64,000 nucleotides of DNA from the NCBI GenBank assembly GCA_035235625.1, contig CP141144.1:25355014-25419013 (forward strand), in the 5' to 3' direction. Each line of letters opens with the position of its first letter. Position 1 is the stretch's first letter. A program made the translations under genes and the position numbers. This document shows, piece by piece, positions 28,040-40,409 of the stretch. The notes under the pieces were generated by a model. The model did no database searches. It was given only the letters and a program-made list of their open reading frames with translations, and was not told where the DNA came from. This stretch comes from Saururus chinensis. Lineage: Eukaryota; Streptophyta; Magnoliopsida; Piperales; Saururaceae.

Positions 28040-28310
28040 CCCATTTATTAATTGTGGCATCATTTTTGGCCTATTTTCCTTCTAAATCCTTAGCCCGCCA
28101 CCCTCCTCTCTGTAGCTCGACCTCGCCAACATCTAGTTCATTTGCATTGACAGTCTCTATCTTTACATTTGCTAATTCACTATAAAGTAGAATCTTTGGG
28201 GCTTTTTTGATAAAAATTGTTTTAGTAATTTATTCTAGATTGTGTATTATTGTCATAACCCAAAATTTCTCATCAAGTTCTTTAATTGCAAAAATAATAA
28301 TTAATGAGAG
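28040..28310 (+). repeat. dispersed repeat, copy 2 of 2
   Basis: Direct relative of 24760-25020, with the same order of shared words, ending at ATTATTGTCATAACCC and AATTTCTC. Confidence 0.5.
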
Positions 28311-28899
28311 ATTTATACCCTTCAACTATTGAGAGCCACATAGTGCCTCTAATTTAAATACCTTGCTAATGAAAAGAACTACAAGATGTTGCCTTATTGC
28401 GCAAAAATTAAAGCTGAAAACTAGCACAATTTCATAAGCAACTAACAACACAAAGAAACATAAGCAATTAACTTGGAAACCCAAACTAGGGAAAGCATTA
28501 CGACAATCTCTCCTTCAACTAGAATCAATACACTATGAAGCTTAGAACTTACGAAACTCAAGACTACCAACCTCTACCCATATTAGAAGTCCTTTCCTAG
28601 ATGTTGTTTGCCACCAAAGTTCTTCTTAGTGTAAGAACATATATGGCTAAATGTATTGTATTGACTTATTTTAATGAACAAAATAATGCCAAATTCATGT
28701 GTAATTTAAGTCATAGAATAGAATGCTTACTTCTCAAGATTACATGTGAAGATGAAACAAATTAGAAGACTTAGAAGTGTTTTGCAAGTAAAAATATGTA
28801 CACGCATCACATTCACACACTTAGAATAAAGGATTTATCAAATTAAACTGTGAGAAAAGAATGAGTGAAAATTTACATAAGTATGTACAATTTCATCTA

Positions 28900-29560
28900 A
28901 GATTGATTAGGATTCAAAAGAGATTAATTGGGAATAATTTTGATTTTTGGTACTATAGCAAAAATGTAGCAAATTACTAAAGCACTTTATTGTAGTAGTT
29001 ACTATTCATCAATCGGTTGTCTACTGTAGTAGGTCTTTGTAAAACGAAGGCGAGAGCTTAGTGATCGATCAATTAGTGTAGCGATCGATTGTTGGAACTC
29101 GATGTTTCCCAAAATAGGTCATTCTAAGTTGAATTTGACTCATGTTAAAGGTCTAACACATAAACTCACTTAGTTATCTATATAAGGGGTATTTTGGATA
29201 TAAGAAAAGGAGGGGAACCATTGTTAGCATATAGAGAGATTGATGAGTATACTCTATTGAGTTTTGAGAGTATAAAGCTTTCCTTTGGCTACATGCTTTA
29301 AAGATCAATTCAATTAGTTAATAGTGAGAAGAAATTCACAACACAACATACACAAGAGTTTGAAGAGTTGCAATAAATTTTCAATGGGAGATTGAAGAAC
29401 TCAAATGCTAAAGTTAAATAACAAGAGGAGCTTCTTTGAGGAGGCTAAAAGGAGAAAGACAAAATAAGTAGAAGAAAAGTTTCAAGTGCTTAAGAGAGAA
29501 GACTTGAAGGCTAGCAATGAAAGGAATTTGATGGAGATCTCAACAAAAAGAAGTTTTTGG
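28900..29560 (+). repeat. dispersed LTR-like repeat, inverted relative of 3.0-3.9 kb
   Basis: Carries GATCGATCAATT, GAGGCTAAAAGGAGAAAGAC, AGAAAAGTTTCAAG and AAGGCTAGCAATG, which match the minus strand of 3000-3900 in order. No open frame of interest. Confidence 0.45.
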
Positions 29561-31374
29561 GTTACAGTATGTAAGAACATATTTGTAAACTATGTCAAAA
29601 ACCTTGAGTACGTAATTAGTCTCAGAAATCTGATTAAAGATAGTTGTGGTTGAGCTAAGTTTGGAATTGATAAACTTAAAAAATATGAATAGACATGTTT
29701 TTATAGATCAAGAATGAAGACTAAAGAATGTTGATGGTTTAAGAGGTTTATTTAGTACACATTCTCATACAAAAGTCATCTGAAGAAGTTTAAGAAGGGA
29801 TTTTGGAGGTTTCATAAGGAATTAGGGTAAAAAGGGTAAAACTGTCTTTAAATAGTATTATCAAATCTAAATATTTCCCAAAAAATATTTAGATAACACA
29901 AAAACTATTTCCCAAAAAAATTTCAGGAGTAATTAGATTCTAAATAAATTCAACAAAATTCTCAAAACACAAAATAATAGATATGTTAATCCATAATAGA
30001 ATGGATTATAGAAAATCTAATAATTCAAATTTGATTGAGAAACTTCTCTAAAAATACTAAATAAAAACAAACATGAATACAAATCTCCAATAATGTTTGT
30101 AGGTATTCATGAAGAAAAGACCCCAAAACAAAGCCTGAAATCCAAGTTAATGCCAACTAGAAGAAAATCATGCACATAAAAGAGGACTCTTTAACTAAGA
30201 AAAATGCATTGAAATGTTTTGAAACTTTTACAGGACTGAGATCAATGACTCAAGAAACTCTAAGAAAAATTTCATATTAAAAAGTCCAGGAATGCCTTGA
30301 ACAAGGACAAACATTCCTGTGACATAGTGAATTCTAGGAATAGTTAACTTATAAGGAATCATACTAACCACAAGACATATGAAATAAACAACTATTAAAT
30401 CATTCAAGAGCATCATATTTCATAAGAATAGACATGAATAGACATTAGGAATTAACCACTAACAACAACCATCATGCTTTCATCATCAAATCATAACAAT
30501 AACCATTCAAATCATGTAGTAGCACCCTTGAAACATGATTTAATAAAATCCTAGGATTAATCATTCAAAACATACATGAAAGTATCCATGGAAAGGCAGA
30601 TTAGCAAGTGAGAAGTCACTTAACTTGAAATCCATTCCCAAATGAAGAAGAGAGAAGAAGAAAAGCCCTTCCATTTTCAATCTTCAATTTAATAATTCAA
30701 AACCCTAAGAACCATGTTTAAATCACACAATTATCAAACAACAAAGATCATATTTAACCTATCGTGAATCTATCCAAAACACTCTAAAAGCTTCTCTAAT
30801 TGTGCACCAAGCCGTAATGGATTTTCCCCAAACCAACACTTCAACAAGTCAATCTCAAGGCTCTTAAAGGTCCTTCAATCAAGGATTAATGGTGGCAAGA
30901 AGGTCAAACAACACAAGAAAAATAGAGAAGGGAGAGGGTGGTTCAGCCACCACAAGAGAGAAGGGGAGGAGAGAGGGGTTCAGCCCAAGGGAGAGGTGAA
31001 TGAGGGGAGGTGCAGGTAGCCTCCCTTTTTGGGGGGCTGCTTTCACAAGGTAGTTTCTTTGATTGGTTAATTCCCCTTCCAAACTTATCAAATTAGATCA
31101 AATTGAATAAGGGTAGATCAAATCAATACCAGTAAGGGGTTATCTATGCTTGGTGTCAAGCTACCTAACAACATCTTAAGACAACAATTAAATGTTTCAA
31201 AATTTTTAGACAACAATTTCGACTTAAAATAAGCAAGTTTTCTATTTTTAGTGTTAAATTTTATTTATACCCCCCTATTTATTAGGTCTACCCCAATACC
31301 TACTATTAAATAGAAAGACACAACTACTTTCCCAATTAGGAAGGGCTAGAATCTAGAGCTTAGGAGGTCCTAAT
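29561..31374. other. intergenic DNA, no recognisable gene
   Basis: AT-rich sequence without a recognisable protein on either strand. A minus-strand purine-to-pyrimidine tract around 30880-31030 produces a Pro/Leu-rich chance frame. Confidence 0.55.
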
Positions 31375-32330
31375 TGTAACGCCCTGACCCGAACTGGGCC
31401 CAGAAAATCTCAAGAAAATTTTTTCTTTCTTTAAGCCAAAAATCATCATTTGTGTGTGAGAGGTACAACGTTCATCTGTGTATTACGGAGCTTCAAAGCT
31501 TCCCCTTACATAAACTTAAGTTGTAATGATCATTTACACATGACAAAGGTTTATACTTTGCCGCATGTAAATCAGAATAAAACTTATTATTATAGTTAAT
31601 TTGGACCGGGCCAACGTTGCCTTGCAGTTGGTTGCCTACGTACGTAAGGGATATTATTCCAATATGATTGGATCTGAATCTAGTTCTGCCTAATGACTAC
31701 TACATACATCAAGCATCACAAAATCATATACGTTAAAATACATATATACTAATATTCAATCGGAGTTATACAGAAACCGATAAAACACTGGCAATACACA
31801 TCTCGCTCTATTATAGATTCGAGTACCGCACGACCACCACATGCCTCGATCTACCCCAGAGCAGATCTAGCACATACACATGTCTCGCTTTATCACTAAT
31901 CCGAGACTGAACAACTCACACCACACGTCTTGCTCTACCCTAGAGCAAGACGGAACAAAACAAGTCACATCAAAGCATAGCACATTAGAACACAAAATAT
32001 CAAAGCATGACATGACACTTCAGATCATATAAGATAAAGCATAACAAAGTAATTCAAATTAGAACATATTAAATCCTAACAATTTATACATCTTAATTAG
32101 TACATTATTATCACTAATTAAGATGTATAAGCATGTAAATAATTTAACATCCTAAGTTAACTACTCAGGATGTAAACGTATTCTCATACAGAAGATCAGG
32201 TATACTTACCTATGTGAGAAATCAGAAACGGTAGCATTAGAGCTGTTCATTTATTTAGAGCGTCCTCCTTTTAGATCCGGATATGGCATGCATAATCTCC
32301 TTTAAAGTAGGTAGATGTAGCATCCCTTAA
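31375..32330 (+). repeat. LTR-like interspersed repeat, copy 2
   Basis: It begins TGTAACGCCCTGACCC and follows the copy at 5118-5990 block for block: ACGTTCATC, CGGAGCTT, TTGGTTGCCTACGTA, AGTTCTGCCTAA then GACTACTACAT, ACTAATTAAGAT and AGAGCGTC. The copies are 26 kb apart, in the same orientation and strongly diverged, so they are independent insertions of one family. Confidence 0.5.
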
Positions 32331-32519
32331 CTTGGGGACGTTCCTTACTTCCTGTACTCGGAGTTGACGGATAGGACATCCTCTTTTCCGAGACATCTTT
32401 CTCCTTCCGTGCTTGTGAACTATGGGTGGAGTCTCCCTTTAGCTCAAAGATGCCTCTCTTACTGGGTGGTGGAGGGCAGGGCCTCCATGACTCTGGATTT
32501 ATTCTCTCATTATGACTCG

Positions 32520-34960
32520 GCAACTGCGGACAGTTGTATGAGTATATACACAATAGTCAAATAAAATGTATTATTGATGACACGACTATTCCAACTGTAG
32601 TATTGATTATAATACGCTAATACAAACAATCATGTTATTGATCACGCGACTACTACTAAGTCACCTTTTATATAAAATGACATTGTATGTTTGTATGCTA
32701 TTGATGACACAATGATTTAGAAGTCGTCTTGAAACTAACATGATAATACAAAAGGTCGTATCATTGGATATATACTTACGCAAAATGAAATCCCCTTCGA
32801 CAGATTGAGGAATTGATTTTCTTTGCTCTTCATGAGCAGAATGATGAATAGTTTCACTTGATTTGGGAGCTTGAGCCTTGACCCTAATCGACATCTCTCC
32901 TTCAGTTGTTGGTGGAGGGGTTACTGCATGATGTTTCTCCGGTTGAGGGGGTTCATGAGACTGCTCAGTCTTTGGATGAGATAATTCTTTAGGAGGGGGT
33001 TGCATTTGTTCGATTAACCCTATGGCCACCTTAAGAACATTTTTAACTCTCTATAAAGCAACTTGCACACTTTTGGTGGTCCAACCCGCTCCTTGTACAA
33101 AACGGCCTTCTCCAATATGACATTAATGATCCCAATCATGACATCTACTGGCATGAGAAAGCTCTCAATGATGTCTTTCCCGGATTGAGATTGTCTTGAC
33201 ATCTAGCCACAATGTGCTTGAATATGAACCGTTTTCCTCTTTATAGTAGAATGTGTGGCCGTCTTCTTCGCCTTCTAGGCCGGCCTTTGGCCATTGTTCA
33301 TGTGGGCATCTTTGGCAATTAGAGTTATTTGCATAACCACTTCTGACTCTACCTTGAGCCGCATGAGTATCTCCTCGTACCACTTTCTCATCCTGTGATG
33401 CGCCAACAACTTCTTCTTCGACTTTTCATCGGCCAGGTCAAGTTTAGTGGCCTTCTCCACGTTTGTCAGCAATTGGGTAAACCCAGGCCACCTCTTGTAC
33501 CTCAAGCTACATGGAAGAGAACTTGGAGCCCATATAGAAGTATGCTAAAAAAACCACACCTATGTGGGCACAATAATCTTGTTAATAGTGATCCTATATC
33601 ATGTATGTCATGTCATGGATAACACATTTATTAAACTAATTGTGTCATTGATTACATGAAATTCTCACATCGTGTGATTGAAGATACACGATATAGTAAT
33701 GTATTATCTTATCGATAACATGATATCCTAACTAGCGTGTGATCAATAACATGGAAATCAAAATAGTGTGTTATCTAAAATACATTACTTGCACTATCGT
33801 GTTATTAATAAGACAATATACCTAAAATGTTGATATGTTGTCATGTTATCAATTCTACACTCATATAAGTAATCATGTTATTGATAATATGAAATTTACT
33901 TGTAGCACAAATGAAGCCCAATGCGAATTCTAGCTGTGACAGAGCACTCATCTTCTCTGCTCTTGATGTTTCGGTGGGCTAATGATATGCCTTGACACAA
34001 CATGCCATGCATGGCTTCAGGCCAGTTGTACCTCCCCACAACAGTTAGGTCATCAATGAAGTAACACAGAGATGGGGAGATGAATCTATTGCTCTGTGTG
34101 AATAATATGAAGGCCCCCATGTGCACGATGGCCAATCATGCTAAGTCTTCGTCAGAGACAACACGCCTATTGTCTGCCACTTCAAAATTTCTTCAATTAG
34201 ATTCTTCTCTGGTAGTTTCCCAGCGAAGAACCTTTTGAAGAATTGCCCCTTGACTTGTTTGGCCTTCCTGTTGCCACTGTCGAACTTCAACGGATTTCCT
34301 TTCGCTCTCAAACCAATGATCAGTACGACTTCTTCTACCATAAGGGGCAGTATTTTGTCCCGAATGTTGAACACCTCTTATGAGTCATCCAAGCACTCAC
34401 CTATTAGAACATCCAGGAGCGGCCTTGATATAATGATTTGGTTGCAATTGTATACTAGGTAGAACCCAATCTCCTCCCATAATCAAAGTTTGGGAAGCTA
34501 TTAGTTCCCAGACTCAGTCTCCTCCCATAAATTCTCTTCTTCTTATTATCTTCTTATGCCTTCACTAATTCCACCATTTGACTGTATTCTTGTAGTCTTC
34601 GTCTATAAAAGATGTCATACGTATGTATATAAACAATGGGTCATGACCAAAATCAAAGAGTCGCATTGATTCACATTATGTAACTAATGTACAAATACAC
34701 GCTAAGTTCATATATCGTGTTATCAGTTACACGATATGAAACCTTCTTAGACATGATAGCACAACAATTGAATGTTGTATGTCGCATATCGTGTTATTAA
34801 TAACAAGTTATGTATGCTACACATACATGATAGAATGACTTCTCAAGATAACACCACAATGTACAGAGTGAATGAAAGTACTAACTATTGTGTGTTTTAT
34901 AACATAATATATGAACAATCGTGTATACAAACATACGATTCCGAACTAGAATAGGCCATT
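32520..34960. repeat. scattered palindromic repeat, core ATCGTGTTATTGATAACACGAT-like
   Basis: Between and beside the pieces of the decayed gene, at least a dozen imperfect copies of a self-complementary motif recur. Examples are CATGTTATTGATCACGCGA (about 32631), TATCGATAACATGATATC (about 33715), ATCGTGTTATTAATAAGACA (about 33805), CATGTTATTGATAATATGA (about 33873), ATATCGTGTTATCAGTTACA (about 34711) and ATATCGTGTTATTAATAACA (about 34787). They fall in three clusters, about 32560-32740, 33590-33890 and 34680-34930, that alternate with coding-like segments. Confidence 0.6.
32780..34470 (-). pseudogene. decayed transposon-type gene (plant mobile domain-like)
   Basis: The minus strand encodes broken pieces in one order. 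The first is FNIRDKILPLMVEEVVLIIGL with GNPLKF (34374-34141). Next is an FILFTQSNRFISPSLCYFID segment followed by DLTVVGRYNWPEAMHGMLCQ (34135-33896), then KRWPGFTQLLTNVEKATKLD and later charged and Pro-rich parts (33505-32760). The first pieces resemble the helical core of plant mobile domain or DUF1985-like proteins that ride on MULE and CACTA transposons. Stops, frameshifts and repeat-filled gaps break it. Domain assignment is by eye. No transposon ends were fixed around it. Confidence 0.45.
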
Positions 34961-35104
34961 ACCATGTAAGTCGATGATTGCTTGATGCCAAATCATTGAG
35001 CCAGATTAACCCCTCGATGGGCCACTAATCTTCGCCAAAGATCACTTCTTTACTAGGAGCGCATGAGTATATACTCAGATTGAACCTCACTTCATGGCTA
35101 GAAC

Positions 35105-35290
35105 TTGTTTCATGGTGGAAAGTTTGAAAGTCGCCTATTGGAAACAACAAAAATCAAACCTCCCACAATGTTTTTGTGTCTCACTTGTCAGCTTTTGGAA
35201 ATTGCTAGTTGAATGGGTCAGAAATCAGACCTCCCACTATGTTTCACTTCTCACTGATTGGACTTTAAAAATCACCAATTAGATAGGTTG
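35105..35290 (+). repeat. tandem duplication, unit about 75 bp
   Basis: AAATCAAACCTCCCACAATG, TCTCACTTGTCAG and AAATTGCTAGTTGAATGGGT are followed at the same spacing by AAATCAGACCTCCCACTATG, TCTCACTGATTGG and AAATCACCAATTAGATAGGT. The open frame over it is not a recognisable protein. Confidence 0.6.
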
Positions 35291-35512
35291 TTTGTGTGTA
35301 AATACATGGTTTGACGGATTTACATGATATAAAACCCTAAACTCTAAGATATATGTATTTCAGTCTAACTTTTTAATAATATTATGTAAGTTTGGGTTCA
35401 ATAGCATTTTTATTTAAAAACTAAAAAATATAAAATATTAGTAATATATACAAATCTCTAATTTGTTTAGTTACACATTTCTTTGTTCCTCATAGGTAAA
35501 TATAAAAACTTG

Positions 35513-35521
35513 CTTATATTT
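35513..35521. other. 9-bp target duplication, left side of MULE
   Basis: CTTATATTT, identical to 41441-41449. It directly abuts the left terminal inverted repeat. Confidence 0.75.
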
Positions 35522-35620
35522 AGGAAAATTATTTAACTATTATTAAAAAAATATTTACCAAAAGCACGCATTTTGGAAAATATTTCCCAAATGGTGTTGC
35601 TTTTGTCCACGTAGGTGCCA
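35522..35620 (+). repeat. left terminal inverted repeat of the MULE
   Basis: AT-rich, starting AGGAAAATTATTTAA and reaching CTTTTGTCCACG. It is inverted relative to 41345-41440, with many substitutions and small gaps. Confidence 0.7.
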
Positions 35621-36699
35621 GCCAAGCTCTGCCGCCTTCGTGTTTTTCTTTTGAAAGTTTTTCAATTTCATCCTTAGGAAGGACAAATTCATCTTTAAGT
35701 TGATTTCCCAGCACTTCGACTCACTCACTCACGCCCCTGCTTGCAATGGATTTCGTCCTTTAACTTGGACACATTCATGGCTCATGACTTTAAGAAGGCG
35801 GGGAATGCAATGACAAATTATGATGGATTTTTTTCAAATAGCTTAAAATTGAAACAACACATGTCCCTGTGTAACATCAAATATCATCATACAAATTTAT
35901 CCCTGCATAAGCATCAAATATGTTCCACACAAAACATATAAATCAATCTTTGTATAACAACACATATGTTCCATAGAAAAAACATAAAAACACAATAATA
36001 TAAACACATCAAAACAAACATATCACAATTCTAATGTTCTCAATCTCTTCTATCCCTATGTCCTCGACCTTGGCCTCAACCACGACCACCGATGGTGCAG
36101 TACTAGCTCTTCCTACTCCTCATGGTTTGCCTGCTCCTCCTGCTCCTACTCCTCCTTTGGATATGGCACCGCATAAGTAACAGATGGCTCAACATGAGCT
36201 ACCCACTATCATCTATAATATACTATTGGATCTGGCTGGGGGTAAGCTACACGTGGAGTAACTGGAAATGATGAACATGGAGGAGAGCCAGGTGCTGCAA
36301 ATGAAGATGGATTGATAGGAATGGATCGTGCCTCGGTTGTGTCTGAGTTGGCTCATTGGTACGATAATGTCTATGAATGTCATTAATCATTGACTGTAGG
36401 AGTGGCAAGCTATTGAGGACATCCTTGATGTTGCCTGATCATTGACTGACATGATGTTAATAAGATCTCACTCAAAGTATAAGTGTTAACGGCAGTAGTC
36501 AAATTGGCAAGTGTCTGTCACACTAATCCCAGCTATATAAAAATTGAAATAAAAGTTAGATAAATAATAAATGTGAAATAAGAAAATATTGTTAGAAAAT
36601 TAATTATGATATACTTACCAAAGCTGCCTTAGACGCACCCATAGGCTAATATGTCATCTCCTCTACATCATCGTGCAGTAAAATATATCATCATGTAAT

Positions 36700-38292
36700 G
36701 GGTAAATACCATTGCATATACGGGCTACAAACATATTGCGATGTTGTAGCCATCTCCCCTCAGATAATAGTGACTCTCCTATTATCCCATCGAGCGATAT
36801 ATGCTGTATGATGTATAGCCCACTCGGTAATATGGCTGCCTTGTCAAGTGATGCTATGGACAAACTCTATGGTATGAGGAGGGACCTCTTGCTCCAAGTT
36901 AAACTGGAACATCACATGATCCAACACATACATCTCAGCAATCTCAAAATAGATGAGTGGCAGAGCAACACATCTCAACCTCGGTACAAAGAGGAGGTAA
37001 CTCAGCCAAAACCTCTAGCAAGTACAGCTCCCAAATAACCTACACATTTTATAAAGATAATTAAATTTTAATGGCCTTACATATCTTATAATCATTGTAT
37101 GAAATTTGATAATGAAATTAAATTACCTGATAAGGCCGCTTGTGGTCTAACTCTCCTCTATATAAACAGACAACTCCTTCTGGATTTTTGATTTTTCTCC
37201 TCTGAACATTCCACCTTGAGTCAAATTCAAAACATAAGTTCAACATATCTAAATAAAACTATGCTAAAAAAATTAAGTGTAAAAAATAAAAATACCCTAC
37301 TTGGCTCCTAATGGAGCACCCTTGACTACGTGATCCATCTCAATACTTGGTTAGCCAACATGTAAATGCTCCCATGCCCATAGCTCTGTCACAAAATATT
37401 AGAAAAGTTATTAAACAATGCAATGTAATTATGTGTGTAAAAAATATTAACTTCAACGAATTTATTTACCTAAAGAAGTATTAGACAGTCGACAATCCCC
37501 TAAGTCATGACTTTACATTCTTTCCCTAATTCTCAATATAAAAATGCAAGAGTAGCACTACCTCATGCATAAGTGCCCTCCATGTAGAAATCCGCAAGGA
37601 GGGAGAGATACGCAACATGAACATGGCTACTCGTGCTATCTACAAATATCATAGCCCCAAGTAAATGTAATAAATATGCCCGTGCATGCTACTCGATCAC
37701 TATCTCCGTGGCATCTACTGGAGCACATAAAACTCATCAAAGAGCCATTTAAGGCTCACTCGGCTACCACACATCACTACATTAGGAGGAGCTCTGCCAA
37801 GGAGTTTAACTAATAAATCCAAATCTCCTCCTCCTGTTGTGCCTGTCACTACCTCTTCATCAATGCAAAGTCCTAAAAGAACTGCCACATCCATGAGAGT
37901 GATGGACATCTCCCCATAAGGTAGGTGAAACGTCTGTGTCTCCCTCCTCCATCTCTCGACAAGAGCTGTCAATAAAGGCCTATCGAGACAAACGTACTGT
38001 ATATGAATGAAATGTCCAAATACTACTTGCTCAATATATGGTAAAATATGCTCATCTATGGGCCACTGCCAGAGATATTGAAAATGTTCGGTGCACTCAA
38101 GGCACCCGGGGTCCTATAATAAATTTTAATATTATAACCCAACATAATATATAGTCTAAAAAATAGAATAAATTTCATGAACAGTTTAAATACCTCTCCT
38201 CGCCAAATAGAAGTTGACCTATGCGACTCCTGTTGCATAAGTACCATCTCATTAATGGCGCCTGGACCATAAAAAAGCTCCATATGATCCAT
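36700..38292 (-). pseudogene. plant mobile domain (PMD, MAIN-like) protein, broken
   Basis: On the minus strand an opening exon gives GPGAINEMVLMQQESHRSTS and IWRGE and ends at a GT. After an AG at 38114 the frame resumes DPGALSAPN. The core follows: TALVERWRRETQTFHLPYGE and MSITLMDVAVLLGLCID, a close match to the PMD consensus. Then come ARAYLLHLLGAMIFVDSTSS with VHVAYLSLLADFY, WAWEHLHVG, GAPLGAKWNVQRR, LYRGELDHKR and a VIWELYLLEVLAELPP tail region. PMD proteins occur both as host silencing factors and as second genes of MULEs. Here the MULE context favours the transposon. Many stops and frameshifts lie in the downstream half. Confidence 0.75.
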
Positions 38293-38384
38293 ATGATCTG
38301 AGTAGAATTAAGAATATGAGGAACATATAATCATATATAAAATATAGAGTAAATAAAGTCACAATCTAATTGTATGTTTACCAA

Positions 38385-38690
38385 TCAACAGGAGGGTTTC
38401 TACATCTTTTACAATTATGCCTAGATTATTTGCACCTCCCACATTTATACCCTGACCTATCATCTCTCTCCATGGTCACACGGTCCATTGTATTCTTAAT
38501 ACGAATAGATTGTGGGCGACTAGGTTGTCTTATTGCTCTTAGAGGTAATAATACATAAGGTATATCTCTCTCCCAAAAGTCCCGACTACGAGGAGAATAG
38601 AATTGTGCGGAGTACACATTTCTATAAGTGGTCAATGTGTAATAAAGTCCTTCTTGTGTGAGCTCCTATGTGAACTACTACGCCCTTCAC
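38385..38690 (-). pseudogene. MULE transposase C-terminus with CCHC zinc knuckle
   Basis: The minus strand gives TTYRNVYSAQFYSPRSRDFW, a Pro-rich RQPSRPQSIRIK stretch as in MuDR-type transposase tails, then YKCGRCK, a stop, and SRHNCKRC. Reading through the stop, this forms a CCHC knuckle (C-x2-C-x4-H-x4-C). The DDE catalytic domain and most of the SWIM region that should precede it are missing: the sequence above 38690 jumps directly to the protein's N-terminus. Confidence 0.65.
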
Positions 38691-38697
38691 TAGGCAC

Positions 38698-38976
38698 TCA
38701 GGCCTCTCCTTCGAGAAATAACTCGAATATAAATACGTGAGACAAATGGTGAAACATTTGTCTAAATGATGCCTCATCATCTACACGTAGTAGCCTTGAT
38801 CTTGATCCAAATATCAGATAGTTACATTGTATAATAATTTTCCATCTCCTTTGATCCCAACCAACTCTACTAGCTATTTGCATCTCAAGTTCATCATAAG
38901 AAGATGGTTTCTTAATAGATAATCCATCTGTATGTCCTTCATGGTGAAGCATAAAACTAACAATTTCTTCTGCCAT
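38698..38976 (-). pseudogene. MULE transposase N-terminal fragment
   Basis: An intact 92-residue frame starting MAEEIVSFML contains SYDELEMQIASRVGWDQRRW, an aromatic-rich strand region and DEASFRQMFHHL. This layout is that of the PB1-like N-terminal domain of plant MuDR-type transposases. It ends in a stop and is directly followed by the protein's C-terminal part, so an internal deletion removed the catalytic domain. Confidence 0.55.
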
Positions 38977-39094
38977 CTCTATTCACTTAATTCCTAAATA
39001 GTAAATTACATAAATAATACATTAATCAATTACTTCAAGATAACTACTTTACTTAACGAAACATGAGATTACTCGAGCTTAATGATGCACTCAA

Positions 39095-40409
39095 ATAATG
39101 TTCAATTAAATATTTTTGAATTTTGAATTGCAATCTTATTTTGTGTTAATTTATTGCTTATTTGGGCTATTTATGTTGAATAGGTGAGTTAGACCTTAGT
39201 TGTATTTACATGTCTAAATAGGCTTCAACAGGATCCAATTAGAAGAGGAAGTAAAGCCCAACTACCCAAAGCTATTTAAAAGTCTTGAATGGGCTCCTAG
39301 TGGTCCAAACATGCATGGAATGGTCGAACACAACCTTTTGGACCCGTTGGATTTCGAATTTGCATCAAGAGAACTAAATTCGGGAAGAAACTAATTTAGA
39401 CAGATTAACATGGCTTTAGTATTTTGACCATATCTTTATATGTATAATTTGGATTGATATGATTCTGGTGGCATTGGAAAGAAAACTTTTGTGGCTACAA
39501 TCTTAGTTTAGGAAGAAATTCATAATTTCAAAGATATATAGGTCAAATCCAGTATGCAAAGGGACAACTAGTTTACCAACCCGTGGCTAACAGATGGAGA
39601 ATCTAATCATTGCCAAAGAAACAACCAATCAAGCAATCAATTAGGATGCAATCAAAGGATATGATTGAACTTTTCATTTTGAAGTAACCCCCTTCTACTC
39701 CTATAAATAGAGGGGCGGACGTGGTAGAGGCATCATCTCCTCCTTTTTGGAGCTCTCTTCTCCTATTTTTCTTCTCTTCTTTTGTACTTTTATTTTTAGT
39801 TTTATTGTAATGGCTTTCTAAGCTCTCAAGCTAAGACAAGAGGTGATTTATAAAAATCTAATAGAGTTCTATTCATGTTTCAGGTAAGTATTGGTTATTT
39901 AAAGTGATGCTCATTTAATATTGTTCTTTTTTCTTATTTCTTTATGATTTGGATACATAAGATGCTTGAAGGCCCGCCTTCTTTATTTTTTATGACTTTG
40001 ATACATAGAACTCTTGAAGAAATAATTATTTTTATCCTTCATCTATCTAAAGTATTTTCAATCTTTGTTTTTGCTTTTAATGTTCATATCTTCTCGTTAA
40101 ATAGAATATTTATTTGATTTTAACTAAGATAACATGACACATGAAGAACATCACTAGATATTACAATGACCTTTAATGCCTTAGTGCTTTATCTTATTGA
40201 TTTCTTAACTCATTATTGCCTCAATCTTTTCAACTCTTTTTCTCTTAATTTGTCTTTCCTCTATTTTTTTCGTAATCATTTTCTTTGTTACACAAGGTTT
40301 TCCCTGTGGATCGACCTTGTCTACTATAATTGGCAAGTAAAATAAATATGAATTTGACTTCTTCATAGTCTTAGTTCAGACGTAATAACACTTAATATAA
40401 AAACCAACA
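39095..40409 (+). repeat. LTR-like insertion inside the MULE
   Basis: The segment has LTR-like signals in order on the plus strand: CCTATAAATAGAGG (TATA box, about 39701), a CT-rich leader, and near the end TCCCTGTGGATCGACCTTG-type sequence (about 40300-40320), a motif common near the 3' part of some plant LTRs. It closes ...AACCAACA at 40409. No gag, pol or certain target duplication was seen, so a solo LTR is the best guess. Confidence 0.35.

Noticed and set aside
24760..28310. A complete LTR retrotransposon bounded by the two direct repeats
   Set aside because: No primer site, purine tract, gag or pol was seen between the copies, and the ends are not TG/CA-defined.
32520..34960. CRISPR-like array
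   Set aside because: The motif copies vary, lack uniform spacers, occur in both orientations and lie in plant nuclear DNA.
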